DNA from: Bidens hawaiensis
Lineage: Eukaryota; Streptophyta; Magnoliopsida; Asterales; Asteraceae
Assembly: GCA_021521415.1 (NCBI GenBank)
Contig: JAIQDT010004999.1
Coordinates: 124,001 to 188,000, forward strand
Direction of reading: 5' to 3'
DNA length: 64,000 bases
Part shown: positions 46,701-56,650 of the stretch, in pieces
How positions within the stretch are numbered: position 1 is the first letter of the stretch
Layout of the letters: every line of letters begins with the position of its first letter
Position numbers and translations under genes: made by a program
Notes under the pieces: model-generated
What the model was told of the DNA's origin: nothing
What the model saw: only the letters and a program-made list of their open reading frames with translations
The model's database searches: none

Positions 46701-49700
46701 TGGCCGTTTTGTAGTTGTCCCTCAATTCCACTCGCTCCTCCTCATTCGTGCACCTCATTAGCTCCCTAAAACATCCTTGTTTGTCCCTTATCTTGTCTTG
46801 CACTGCGTCATTCCACCACCAAGACTCCTTATGCCCACTTGACTTTCCTGTTGTGACCTCGAGAGTCTCCTTTGCTACTTGGATGATCTTTGTCTCCATA
46901 GCTTCCCATATATGAGTTGAGTCCCCATTTAGTCGAGCCCGCGTATGCAGTATGAGTTTATCCTTAAACAGTAGGAGATTTTCGTCCTTCAAATTTCCCC
47001 ATCGAATTCTCGGTGTACCTTTCTTCTCTCGAACAGTCAGCTTATTTCTGAAGGCTATATCAGTCACTAGTAGTCGATGTTGAGTCACAACTGCCTCCCC
47101 AGGTATGACTTTGCAGTCCTTCCACCAACGTCGGTCTCCTCGCCTCATCAAAAGGTAGTCAATTTGCGTGTCGCGTCCGCCACTGCTAAAAGTGATTAAA
47201 TGAGAATCTCGTTTCCTAAAAAAAGAATTTATAATACCTAGGTCATGTGCCACCGCAAACTCTAGAAGATCTGTTCCGGTCTCATTCCTATCACCAAAAC
47301 CGAAACCCCCATGTACGGCTTGAAAACCATCGTTAGCCTTACCAATGTGTCCATTAAAATCACCTCCTATGCAAATCCTCTCCCCCCTTGGTATGCCCCC
47401 TACCACTGCGTCTAGGCAATCCCAAAATTCTCTCTTTTCCTGATCCCCTAGGCCTACATGAGGCGCGTAGGCGGAGACTACTGCCACTACTTCCTCTCCT
47501 AGTACTAATTTCAACACCATAATCCTGTCATTATGTCTTATCACCTCCACCACACTAGTGTGTATTTCCTTAGCCACTAGAAACCCCACTCCATTCCTAG
47601 CTCCATCAGACCCCGAGTACCACAACTTATACCCATTACACTCAGCCCCTCTATGTCCTTTCCACTTAGTCTCCTGGAGGCATGCTATCTGAACCCTACG
47701 TCTTTTAAGCACATCTACCAATTCTAACAACTTACCATTTAATGTTCCTACATTCCAAGAAGCCAAACGCAATATACGCTCCCTATCTTTACTCTTTCCT
47801 ACACCCCTCGATTCAGGACATGGTCTCAGGTAATAGTCATGGTTCCTACGCTCTATGGTTGCAACTAATCACACAAACACAAGCAATAGAACACCAAATC
47901 AATAATAATAATAATAATAGTAGTAGTAACAAAAACTAATAATAATAATAATAGACACACGGCACACAGTAACAGATAAATTGGACTGACTACTCTAGCA
48001 GCATCAAGGCCTATTGCCAACAAAAATAAAAGATATGAAACGATCTCACCGGGATTTTAGCAAGTCACCAATATTGAAACCGGGACGAGACACCGTGAGC
48101 TAACGAGAATAAGCTAGAAACGTGACACAATCTACAACCCTTGAGTTTCGGCGGCGGCGGCGTTGAGCGGCGGCGACGGCGGAGCTCCGGCGACGTGTTA
48201 CGGTGGCGGCAGAGGGTGAATCAGCTAAGATCCTTCAATGATAACACCTCGCAGCAACCCAGCAACCTCCACAGAGCCTTAATCGTTTTTCCGGCGGCGG
48301 CAATAGACGACGGCGGCGGCGGCAGTTAACAACAGTAGCCGGAAACAACAGTACAGCGAGAATAATGAGCTGCGGTGGTGTTATGGACGTGTTGGAGAGC
48401 TCCGGTAAGGGTTAATAGGGCTGTTGTTACCTTATATAATAACAATCGAATAATAGCCTGATTAAACCACGAAAACACGTCGGAATTGAACGAAATTGAA
48501 TGGAATTGAACGGAATTAAACGGGATTGACGATACTGATGATCAATTGGAGGCTAATGCAGGTGCAATTGAGCGAATCGGAGGGTAATTAGAGTTGAATT
48601 GGGGTTAATTTCTAGAGAGAGAAAGTGGTTTTTAGAGAGAGAAAGAGAGAGAGTGTGTGACCGTTTTACAGGAAAATATTTAAGTTGATTTACTTTCCTA
48701 AAATAAGTTTATTTCGCTTCCATATTATCTAGTTTTATATATAAATAGAGGTATCACCTCACAGTCAATTCAGTAATTATGCATAAGAGCTAGTGCTATG
48801 AGCAATTTACTTACGAGATGCACTCATCAAGCTTTTTAAGCTGTGGAAGAAAATTTTCACTTGCAACATTTGTATTTGAAGAGTAGAAACTGGTAGCAAC
48901 CTGCAGAGATATTATACATAGAAAGATAATGTACTCATGGAAATGCCGCATGATCTATTAAAAGATGCCTTAAGTATGTTGGCATTTTTGTAGTTTAACC
49001 AAAAAATAATTATAGGTAAGATGATAAGTAGTGTAGCTCTGCTAGAAAACGAAGAATGGTCTAACAAACTAAGGGAAAACAAATCCTTGTCAACAATGTA
49101 TACTTGGATCTAGATTCTTATTGTAGTGCTGAGAAATGACTGCATTTCTTTATTCAACTAACCGTTAAGCTACTGCTAGGTACAAACTGAAAACTTGTTA
49201 CCTAGATGTTGTTTTTAGAAAGAAAAAGTAACTGCTTTTACATTACAGCTTACAATAAGCACACAATGATTCATGACTTACGTTTTCTAGTTCATCAAAA
49301 TAATTGAGTTTGCTGCGAAGGGAGTCTGCAAACTCTATCAATCTTTGCTTCTCTACAACCTGCAATATAGACATGAAAGTATAAGATAGGTTCAAAGAAT
49401 CTTCATCATTTCATTAAACTAAAAAACACAAAAGTTAATAAAATGTCAGTTTTTAGCTTGCAACATTTGATATCCATAGAAAAAAAACCTCTAAACTAGA
49501 TACAGCAAGAAAAAAGTTAATTTTATTAAAAACACTTCACGAAACTTTGGATTGTCACACGTGAACAAGAAAAGGAAAAACAAGTTTTAAGAGGAAATCA
49601 AACGGGACCCACCATTCGGTCACATGCATTATGAAGGGTTTTGGTCTTCGTTGCCACAACTTGATGTTGCATTTGTAATTCATTGAACAAATCAAGAGTT

Positions 49701-50483
49701 TCATCAACCTAAAAATAATAAATCCATTAGAAATGAAAGAATATAATTGTTCATCAACATGAAGAAAAGCTTCTTGTTCATGTAGTTAAACGAACAAACA
49801 TGAACACATGTCTCGTTCGTGCACGTTTGTTTACATCCGTTCTTTTAGGTACATTTATGTTAGTTTGTTTACGTTCATTTGTGTTCATTACTTTAAGTTT
49901 ATTCGTTTATGAATTCATGTACTGTTAGGCCCATTACAATTTTGTCTAGTTTTATTAAATTAGAAAATCACCCATAACGATTTAGTCGAGTTTTATGATT
50001 TCTGTTGGCCGAACATACTAATATTAACATTAACTTTTAATTGGTGTTTGCTTAGTTATGTGCGTTTATATCTGTTTATCTATGTTCAGTTATATTCGTT
50101 TGTTTATGTTCTTTACGTTCGTGAACCCGTTCATTATACTATTAACGAATGAACATAAACCAACATAAACAATTCTATTTCTTAACAAACGAACACAAAC
50201 AAGAAAACCCTATTCCTATAACCGTCTGTGCTCAATCGTTTGTTCAGTTAAAGATAAGCTAACAAACACAAAAATGCACCATTTGTGGTCGTTTGGTTCA
50301 TTTACAGGCCTAAGTGGGGTAATCATAGTTGGGTAACGGTTCAATACAGAAAATTTTGTAAGGACTATGTGATGAAACAGGTCAGGTTGGGTCGACCCGA
50401 CACATCTTTTGTCCAAAGTCCAAACCTTTATTATAAAACTGGTGGTTGAGTTGACAGTTATCTATGTTATTCCAGCAAAAAGA

Positions 50484-50529
<46 letters not shown>

Positions 50530-51586
50530 TTCCACTTGAGAAATTGTAGAAATGAGAAGATTTATCAGAGGCGTATACCTGTTGAAGAATACCGTCGCAT
50601 GTTTGTATCCTTTCAGTTAAGGTGTTAACATATTGCTGATACTTCTCTTCCGTCTATGGAATAATATTATAAATCAGATTCCAAGACAAACAAGAAAACA
50701 ACAAGGCGAAGAGAAAATCCTACTAACCTCTGATTTCATTGCTGCTTCAAGATCAGTAAACCATTTGTAGAACTGCATCAAGGTGAATGAGAACTCAGTA
50801 AGTCTTTTAACTAAGTAACTAAACATTCAGTTTAAAAATACAGCATCTACAAGCTTGCATTTAGCATGTATACTTAAACAACATAATATATAAACTATCT
50901 AATTGCATGCTGCTATTATGAACCAAAACACCACCTGGTTTGTATTGACCAAAACACCGTCTATTTCCCCAGATTCTTCCACAGTTCCATGCTTTGTAGA
51001 AACAGATAAACCATTATTCTCTTTGGATATATTATCCTGCAACCGCAAAATCATATTATCTGTTTCAGTTACCAGTCTCAATCCACACAAACAATATGCA
51101 TCCAACTAAAACTATCTACTAGCAAAACCTCACCAACTTGGAAGGAAATGGCCGCTCCACAGCCGCATGAGACAATGCTAATATCGCAGCCTGTTGCTGC
51201 TCGGTCAACGGAGCATTCTGTCCAATAAAAAACACGCCATCACCAAAATATCATGTTCTTCCATACACATTGTATATTATCATTATATTAACATGTTTTT
51301 CATTATGTTTCTTACACAATCTCATGATTTCTAGAGAACTAGTGCAGCTGTTAAATTCTCAAGTCTATGCCTAAATTTGTACTAATTTCTGCAACTTCTG
51401 ATGACCTAGGTCAATTTCTAATGATAAATCTACTTAAAACTATTAACTAAAACTGAAATTGTAAAGTATAGAATGAGTAATTGAGAATATGAATATGAAT
51501 TAAACCTGTTCCCAGGTTGAAGCGAAATTATAGCCTCTGGAAACAGCTTCTGAATTCGGAACTCCGGTTCGTGTGGCACTAGTCAT
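34782..51586 (-). CDS. COG3: Conserved oligomeric Golgi complex subunit 3
   Basis: Twenty-four coding exons total 2,343 bases (780 aa), in phase without stops: 51586-51506, 51217-51134, 51036-50935, 50772-50728, 50653-50579, 49708-49613, 49359-49282, 48900-48815, 39748-39682, 39583-39521, 39442-39341, 39218-39114, 39015-38923, 38838-38750, 37837-37618, 36989-36903, 36786-36670, 36596-36564, 36479-36393, 35789-35727, 35635-35423, 35338-35213, 35117-35017, 34911-34782. Family-typical segments include [10 protein letters not shown] (residues 18-27), [34 protein letters not shown] and [17 protein letters not shown]3 (Sec34) is a lobe A subunit of the COG tether at the cis-Golgi and works in retrograde vesicle docking. 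Plant COG3 is about this length. The eighth intron (48814-39749) is enlarged by a Copia element and a LINE. ATG 51586 follows a 5' UTR intron. Confidence 0.96.
35824..36355. repeat. Long foldback element in a COG3 intron
   Basis: The ends are inverted copies: GAGAAAACGGTACAAACGGT at the left, and the complement of ATTGCACTGCTCCTTGTGG at the right. The arms carry GTTTGATCATATTGCAAG-like and AGTCCANACATTT-like strings through most of the element. A related copy is at 60883-61407. It lies between coding exons 20 and 19 without touching their splice sites. Confidence 0.75.
40004..43437 (-). pseudogene. pol: Copia pol with one in-frame stop
   Basis: The frame from ATG 43437 runs through protease, pre-integrase zinc region ([16 protein letters not shown]), integrase (D in [11 protein letters not shown] in [11 protein letters not shown] in [10 protein letters not shown]) and RT ([23 protein letters not shown]). 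TAG at 40934-40936 follows RT. In the same frame RNase H continues ([19 protein letters not shown]) to the stop at 40004. The protease motif reads DYGATHHM instead of the usual D(S/T)GA, a likely inactivating change. The TAG stands where a Gln codon is common, consistent with one C-to-T change. Otherwise the frame is open, so damage is recent. Confidence 0.9.
43511..44066. repeat. 278-bp perfect tandem duplication made of GAACAGT-spaced short repeats
   Basis: The unit 43511-43788 is repeated at 43789-44066 with no difference seen, and both copies read identically in translation. Within each unit, 17-18-bp blocks of the form GTGAACAGTNATTCCGGC recur about 16 times with variation. The array occupies the position of gag, between the primer site and pol. 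278 is not a multiple of three, so it is not a conserved protein repeat. Confidence 0.9.
44920..47772 (-). CDS. LINE endonuclease-reverse transcriptase
   Basis: About 950 open codons. An apurinic endonuclease-like domain covers the first ~230 residues: [14 protein letters not shown] (the E near residue 34), [17 protein letters not shown] and [11 protein letters not shown] has [28 protein letters not shown] and the catalytic FADD ([12 protein letters not shown], near residue 695). A C-terminal [11 protein letters not shown] segment and [12 protein letters not shown] follow, as in plant RTE elements. The frame is open upstream of ASWNVG to a TGA near 47865 but contains no ATG; an ATA in a good context near 47852 may be a mutated start. 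The enzyme nicks target DNA and primes cDNA synthesis there. Confidence 0.88.
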   Translation of the reverse strand: MRLASWNVGTLNGKLLELVDVLKRRRVQIACLQETKWKGHRGAECNGYKLWYSGSDGARNGVGFLVAKEIHTSVVEVIRHNDRIMVLKLVLGEEVVAVVSAYAPHVGLGDQEKREFWDCLDAVVGGIPRGERICIGGDFNGHIGKANDGFQAVHGGFGFGDRNETGTDLLEFAVAHDLGIINSFFRKRDSHLITFSSGGRDTQIDYLLMRRGDRRWWKDCKVIPGEAVVTQHRLLVTDIAFRNKLTVREKKGTPRIRWGNLKDENLLLFKDKLILHTRARLNGDSTHIWEAMETKIIQVAKETLEVTTGKSSGHKESWWWNDAVQDKIRDKQGCFRELMRCTNEEERVELRDNYKTAKIEAKKAVAEAKKAAFKRMYESLETKEGEHAMFKIAKARERRRQDLGPVKFIKDTDGHVLVKEQDIKLRWQTYFHNLFNNGRAYQEEHDNTNFQRQQSNNCYCRRITREEVKDTLRRMGRSKAVGPDNIPIEVWKCLGEEGVMWLTTLFNSILKSDKMPDQWRSSVVVPIYKNKGDAQCCGNYRGIKLLSHTMKLWERVIEVRLRRETHVTVNQFGFMPGRSTTEAIHLIRRLMETYREKKRDLHMVFIDLEKAYDSVPRQVLWECLEGRRVPRKYIEIIMDMYTRSETSVRAPVGDTDFFPVEVGLHQGSALSPFLFAVVLDELSKSIQGTLPWCMMFADDIVLLAEKKQDLNMRLEEWRTTLETKGLKISRSKTEYLHCDFGEINDSEDAHITIEGQVVPQVTKFKYLGSFVQSDGELDSDVTHRVQVGWCRWKAATGILCDKSFPTNLKGKFYRVAVRPALLYGTDCWAIKKAQVRKMEVAEMRMLRWMCGHTRLDRIRNVVLRERLGVANIADKIREWRLRWFGHVKRRQTTNPVRSVENITIEGRRGRGRPKLTWDERIRHDLIDLNLSEDMVENRNSWRSRIKVKDF
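47773..48676 (-). promoter_or_regulatory. 5' UTR/internal promoter region of the LINE
   Basis: It has GC-rich GGCGGCGGC blocks (48150-48330), (TAA)n tracts (47900-47952) and AG-rich tracts (48612-48655), and no long ORF. LINE internal promoters reside here, but none can be pinpointed. The two ends of the region border the ORF and the target duplication. Confidence 0.55.
49757..50215. repeat. GTTCGTTTATGTTCGTTT-type repeat in a COG3 intron
   Basis: Dense copies of GTTTATGTTCGTTT-like strings on one side and AACGAACATAAAC-like strings on the other form an imperfect inverted arrangement between coding exons 6 and 5. A similar cluster lies at 58945-59175. It resembles a common plant non-autonomous DNA repeat. 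The ends are not exactly defined. Confidence 0.55.
50486..50530. repeat. (AGT)n microsatellite
   Basis: About 14 uninterrupted AGT units lie 49 bases beyond the 3' splice-donor side of coding exon 5 of COG3. Likely polymorphic in length. Confidence 0.95.
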
Positions 51587-51607
51587 TTTGCTTACTCTAC
51601 TCGTAAA

Positions 51608-51694
51608 CTGATTGATAAAAGTTGAAATGTTAATAATATTATCAACTGTAACTGAATTAACGATGAAGAAATGAACCAGATCTGACGTAATTAC
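51608..51694 (-). other. 5' UTR intron of COG3
   Basis: Donor GATCAG/GTAATT at 51695/51694 and acceptor TTATCAATCAG at 51608 are both good plant sites. Spliced, the leader exon joins 21 bases before ATG 51586. The joined leader reads open in frame with the ATG for 37 codons but has no AUG of its own. Confidence 0.6.
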
Positions 51695-51824
51695 CTGATC
51701 CGCACACAAATCGTCGCAGTTGCTATTAGATCCAGTTTTGCGTTTGCCGGACAAAGGGAGATCGGTTTCAGTCTGTTCAGGTTTCACAATAACTTTTTAT
51801 TTTTTTTATCACAAAAGTACATAA

Positions 51825-51833
51825 TTTTATATA
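51825..51833 (-). promoter_or_regulatory. Candidate COG3 TATA box
   Basis: The minus strand reads TATATAAAA, predicting a start of transcription near 51795 and a leader of about 100 bases before the 5' UTR intron. Only ~125 bases separate it from the solo LTR at 51963, so much of the native upstream promoter has been displaced. Confidence 0.5.
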
Positions 51834-52569
51834 TTTAGATTAATAACCAAACTCGTTCGTGTCGGGTAGCCTAAGTTCATCATCCGAAGACCGCTGGTGG
51901 TAAAACATAGTTAGAATATGAGTCAAATTTGAGACCTTGCGACCTTCGGCCCAAATCTTTACTGTAACATCCTACTTTCGGTTATATTAATAAAATAAAG
52001 TTCGTTTATTTTATAGCGGGTCGTTATCGGTTTAGTTGAATAGAATATGAGATGGACTTGTGTTGGGTAAATGGATATGGGTTATGAACTTGGGTTATGG
52101 AGGAATGAAGGAAAGACCATGGGCTTAAGCCTATGATCAAAATATATATATACCCTTAATCCTCCATTTAATTCATTTACACATATCCCTTACATCTCTC
52201 AAACACACACACTTAAGCTCTCTCTCTCTCTCTAGCCTCTCTAGCCGAAATATAGAAGAAGAATCGGATCCCGACCCAAGGTATGATAGTATTTTGTTGT
52301 ATGAGCTTAAATCCGGTAGTTATGCACTAAACGACGAGCCGACACCGTTAAACCGTTTAAGTCACGAGATCCGGGTGGATTCGGGTATAAACCGAACCTA
52401 TGATGAGCTTAGGAGTCACCCTAGCTCAGATCTGGATTGAACGGGACGAAAAACGGTGAAAAACGAGCTAAAACCCGTTTTTCCGGCGAAATCGCGTTTT
52501 TCCGGCGGCGCCGGAATAGTGGTACGAGGATAAAGAATGTCAGGGAATGTTCTGACATCCCCTGACCTA

Positions 52570-52940
52570 ACCCTAGTTCGCTAGGGAGTAATTGACGAAT
52601 TAGAAGCGATTCGCTAGCTGATTCGTCTAAGGGAATATAACGAACTAGCTTTGATTCGTGTACTAATTCGTTAAGGAAAGATTAGCGAACTAGCATGTCA
52701 TTCGTTATGGAAATAAGGGCGAACTAGGCCATTCACTAAGGCCATTCGCTAAGAGAGGGACGAATGAACCCCCTTCTTTATAGGGTTCATTCGTTGACCA
52801 GATTAGTTCGTTAAGGTCCAATTCGCTATAAGGACCAGTTCGTTAAGATGTCTGTTTCGTTACAAAGGCATATTCGCTATAATGGCTAATTCGTTATGAA
52901 TTCCCATTCGTTAAGAACTGAGTGACGAATTAGAACTTTG
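52570..52940. repeat. ATTCGTTA/TAACGAAT motif array inside the solo LTR
   Basis: At least 18 occurrences of TTCGYTA, TTCGTAA or their complements (e.g. AACGAACTAG, GACGAATTAG) lie in about 370 bases, in both orientations and with irregular spacing. Confidence 0.75.
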
Positions 52941-53639
52941 AAAGAATGACAGAACAGTCCCTGGACTTAGAAAAGAATGATTTAATTACAAATAAACCCT
53001 TGAACTTTTAAGTAGCATATTATTCAATGATTCAAAATGCTAATGGAAAATGTGATAAGACAGTTAATGAAAATAAAATTTTTCCAAGCTGACCTGGCAG
53101 CTTAACCCCATCCAGGGGCTCTGCCCCTTGGACCCCGCTAGGGGCTGCCGCCCCTAGAACCCCGCTGCCCCCGGACCCCCGTTCGTTGAGGGTAATGATT
53201 AAACTAGAAAGGCGATATGTGTAGTGATAGTTTGCTGAAACGTATAATTATTATACAGTTAGTCGTGCACAGCTCAAGAATGGAATAACCGTAAACGGTG
53301 AACGCAATCGCATTGAGGTGAGTTTCTAGCCCCACTTCCTTGTTATGTTTTCGGGGCTGTGTGCATACTCGATGTGATAGTTAATACACTTATCTTAAGT
53401 GGTAAGTGTATGCCTTGTATGATGATTGTTTGACGGTGCGTGAACGATCTTCGGATATTGCATGTACCGTCAGGTGGTAGTTAAGATATGATTGATAAGT
53501 ATGATGAAAGATATGATGTATGTATGAATATATGATGTATGCATAATGTATGTATGTTATGATGATGGTACGTGAACGCTCTTCGGAGATTGCACGTATT
53601 GTCAAGGAAAGTATGTATGAACAGGTACGGTACAGTTAC

Positions 53640-53910
53640 ACGAAACAAAGGGACCAGACCCTTATAAAATCTGTGATGTTAGAGACCATACCCTAATAAT
53701 ATCTGTGATGTTAGGGACCAGACCCTAATAATATCTGTGATGTTAGGGACCAGACCCTAATAATATATGTGATGTTAGGGACCAGACCCTAATAATATCT
53801 GTGATGTTAGGGACCAGACCTTAATAATATCTGTGATGTTAGAGACCAGGCCCTTATAATATCTGTGATGTTAGGGACCAGACCCTTATAATATCTGTGA
53901 GGTTATAGGG
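53640..53910. repeat. 32-bp tandem repeat in the solo LTR
   Basis: About eight head-to-tail units of the form GTTAGGGACCAGACCCTAAT plus AATATCTGTGAT occur with few substitutions. The regular 32-bp period has no unique spacers. Confidence 0.92.
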
Positions 53911-54363
53911 CGAAAGGCTCTTTAAAACGTATGATTATGTATGTAAAGGAAGTATGAAGGTAAGAATGAAAGTATATGCACTTACGTGTGTATGTAAGAA
54001 AGTTAAGAGGTTAAGTATGAAATGTAAGAAGGTATTGTATGATTATGTGATTAACTAGAACTCACTCAGCGTAGCTGACTTTTAGTATGCACGCAGGTGA
54101 GTAGGATGAGGCAGCTCGCTTGAGGAGACACGTGGCACTGAATAAGGGGCTGGCATCGGAAGACTCAAGACGTTTAAGTTTAATGTTTTGTTTATTTTGA
54201 AAGACAAGATGTTGTTTTAAGACAAGAGGTGTTTTGTTATGAAATGTTTTATGAAAGCTTTTATATTCCGCGAATGTTTTAATTAACTCTGATATTTAGA
54301 ACTGCGTTTATGAGTAAATCCAACACGAAAGTAGGGCTACCGGTAACGGGGCCTTACATTTAC

Positions 54364-55199
54364 TTTCTCTCCAATATCAGTTAAGTTAAAGTTTATTGAC
54401 GTTTAAATAATATCATCATAGTCCAAGTTGTATCGGTATACAATACCGGTGAATTCTTTGCACTATGATGCGGGCTTTCGGTCCGTATGAGTTTGGTTCG
54501 TTAGAGTACTGATGCGATAGCAGCACTTGATAAAGCAATCGATACTTGTTTTACATCAACTGGAAACTAAAAAAAAGAATATTGATGTCGATGTTGGTTG
54601 AACAACATTTGTGTCGGTACTTTTACGTTACCGTCATTCGATATAGCTTAATGTTACAACCCTTATTTAAAAATTTAAATTGATTTTCTAATTACTTGTT
54701 CATAATAGTTGATATGAATAATGATTGATTAGCTAACATGCTTGTAAGAACACACATTTCATTGCCATGTAAATACATTATCAACCAAAATGTTATATGA
54801 ATATTTTCGAGCTTTGGTCGAGGACATTCAAAACATTTATAATTAGGTATGTAGTAAAATGATAAAATACTTCCTAATATTTTCCTGAACAAAATTATGG
54901 TCATATAAAACATTTCAACATTCAATAACATGTAAATATCTGACAAAAACCCCAATTAAAGTGAATTATGTTTCAAGACTGTAAAAACTCTTACGCTAGT
55001 CATTACCTAGTCATAAACCACCACTGGTTACATACACGTTATTAATTCCAAAGTTAAGTGAATTACAACACACATTCCACCTACACTTTGTTTTAATTTA
55101 AAATCCCATCTAAAATGATTTACGCACTAAACTTTATAAGTTTTTTTACCCACGTATGATTCCTTTTGTAAAACGAGTCCATGAATTTGCAAAACTCTT
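54364..55199. other. Spacer without recognised features
   Basis: AT-rich sequence. One minus-strand ORF (54692-54955) has no recognisable motif. A GGTATCGGTATACAATACCGG-like stretch near 54445 looks like decayed repeat sequence. Confidence 0.4.
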
Positions 55200-55650
55200 G
55201 TAAGAGTAAACGGCGATTTTCGTTTTTTTGTTTTGTCTAAATCTGCGGCTTTAGCCCAATAGTTTTAAATCTGCGATTTTCGTTCATGTGATTACATTTC
55301 ACTTGCAAATAAACCTGACCCCACTAACCCTGTTAAGTCTGGTCGTTAAACCAACAACATGTCCCTCACGTGAGGGCATTTCTATTCTTTTTCTCACCAA
55401 ATAAACCTCATCCCTAATTCTCAAGCCCCTTTCGCTCTAAGGTGTATTTGGGGGGGAAATGACAAAATTGCCCCTCACGTGAGGGGCATGCTGATGGGTT
55501 TAACGACCAGACTTAACAGGTTAGTGAGGTTAGGTTTAATTGCAAGTGAAATGAAACCACAAGGACGAAAATCGTAGATTGAAACTATTGGACTAAAATC
55601 GCATATTTGGACAAACCACATGGACAAAAACCGCAGTTTACTTCTCTTGT
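55200..55650. repeat. Long foldback element with ~180-bp arms
   Basis: The left arm (GTAAACGGCGATTTTCG, ATTTCACTTGCAA, CTCACGTGAGGG) and the right arm (its inverted counterpart ending ACCGCAGTTTAC) pair over roughly 180 bases each. The palindrome CCTCACGTGAGG occurs in both arms near the centre. There is no ORF. The RNA would form a long near-perfect hairpin. Confidence 0.8.
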
Positions 55651-55696
55651 AATCTATACTAACGTTTTTATTTAAGACACCTACTTTATTTAAAAA

Positions 55697-56082
55697 GTGC
55701 CCTGCTTACGGTGCGCGCATATAATGTATATATGTGTGAACCCTCGGGTGGGCAAAAGTAAAATTGCACTAATTTTGACGTTATTTTACTAATCTCGTGA
55801 AAATAACGTTAAAAGTGATGGAAGGTTAATCAGGCATCATGTGGTGGCGTTGATAGCCGAAAGATAAGGGTACATGCACCAATCAGCCAGCGTCCCGATG
55901 ATTGAGTGCTATGTGCCTTATGTCCAAGGTTTGATGCAAAACTAGTATAGAGCCGGGGGTCTCACCGGAAGCAGTCTCTCTATCCCCATGGGGTAGAGGT
56001 AAGGTTGTCTACATCTTACCCTACTCAAACCCTACCATAGCTTTGCTATTGGTGGGATATACTGAGTACGATAATGATTATG
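55697..56082 (+). mobile_element. Complete ~390-bp non-autonomous retroelement, copy 2
   Basis: A perfect 18-bp duplication, ACCTACTTTATTTAAAAA, flanks it (55679-55696, 56083-56100). It aligns end to end with the copy at 2050-2442 and ends TATACTGAGTACGATAATGATTATG. The long duplication shows insertion by target-primed reverse transcription. Its 3' ~130 bases resemble the RTE LINE 3' end at 44565-44705. Confidence 0.85.
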
Positions 56083-56650
56083 ACCTACTTTATTTAAAAA
56101 AACATAACTAATTCTTCTTGTAACACATGGAGACCATCTCACCCTTCCCTCTCTTCCCTTTTGCGACCGCCAACACCATCCCCCCCTCTAGCTATGCTTT
56201 GAAATTGAAACTCGGCCAAGACTGACCAATAATCGGTGCCTTTAGTGTTTCAGTTAACGACATTTTTTAACATATGAACCATTTCTTTGTGAACATTGTT
56301 ATTTTAACGGGTTTGCCATTGAACCAGAAAATAGGTTTGACATTTAGATAAAAGATTTTAAACGAAAACTTATAAATTTAAATTGTTGAACAAAAAAAGG
56401 AGGGGATTCTCGAGTACCAATGAATGTTCGCCCATATGTAGAGAAAATAGTTTAGATAGTAAAAAGAAGACATTATAAAAATTTATTACAGATCTTATAC
56501 AAATAAATATACTTCTTTTTATTTAATTATATTCTCATTGTATGTGCAAAGACGTGTAATACTGGTGTAGAGTATGAGTATGAATATTTGTTGTTCAAAT
56601 TAAATTAAATAATTAATTTAATTTAATCTATATTTATATCTATATCTATA

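Larger units (their letters stand above)
44565..48676 (-). mobile_element. Near-complete RTE-type LINE in a COG3 intron
   Basis: A single-ORF non-LTR element lies on the minus strand. Imperfect target duplications TATTTAAGATTGATTT (44549-44564) and TATTTAAGTTGATTT (48677-48691) bracket it. The 5' UTR (about 47860-48676) has GGCGGC-rich sequence and CT-rich tracts. The 3' end has the CTATAGCTCTGCTGTCGCTG segment and a short ATTG-type tail, no long poly(A). Endonuclease plus RT in one ORF and a short-repeat tail are RTE features. It lies 142 bases from the Copia element. Confidence 0.88.
51963..54358 (+). mobile_element. Solo LTR (2.4 kb)
   Basis: It starts TGTAACATCCTACTTTCGG and ends GGGGCCTTACA, with the perfect duplication TTTAC on both sides (51958-51962, 54359-54363). 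There is no second LTR, primer site or coding region, so it is the product of LTR-LTR recombination. A TATATATATACCC box at about 52143 is followed by a CT-rich tract, like an LTR U3/R border. Inside are an ATTCGYTA-rich array, a GGGGCTCTGCCCC-type GC-rich block (53109-53185) and a 32-bp tandem repeat. The TGTAACA...TTACA ends suggest a large-LTR Ty3/gypsy family; this is not proven. Confidence 0.88.

Noticed and set aside
34782..51586. COG3 as a pseudogene because of the large insertions
   Set aside because: All 24 coding exons join in phase with consensus splice sites and no stop, so inserted elements are confined to introns.
53640..53910. CRISPR-like regular array
   Set aside because: Units are contiguous 32-bp tandem repeats without unique spacers, inside a plant LTR.
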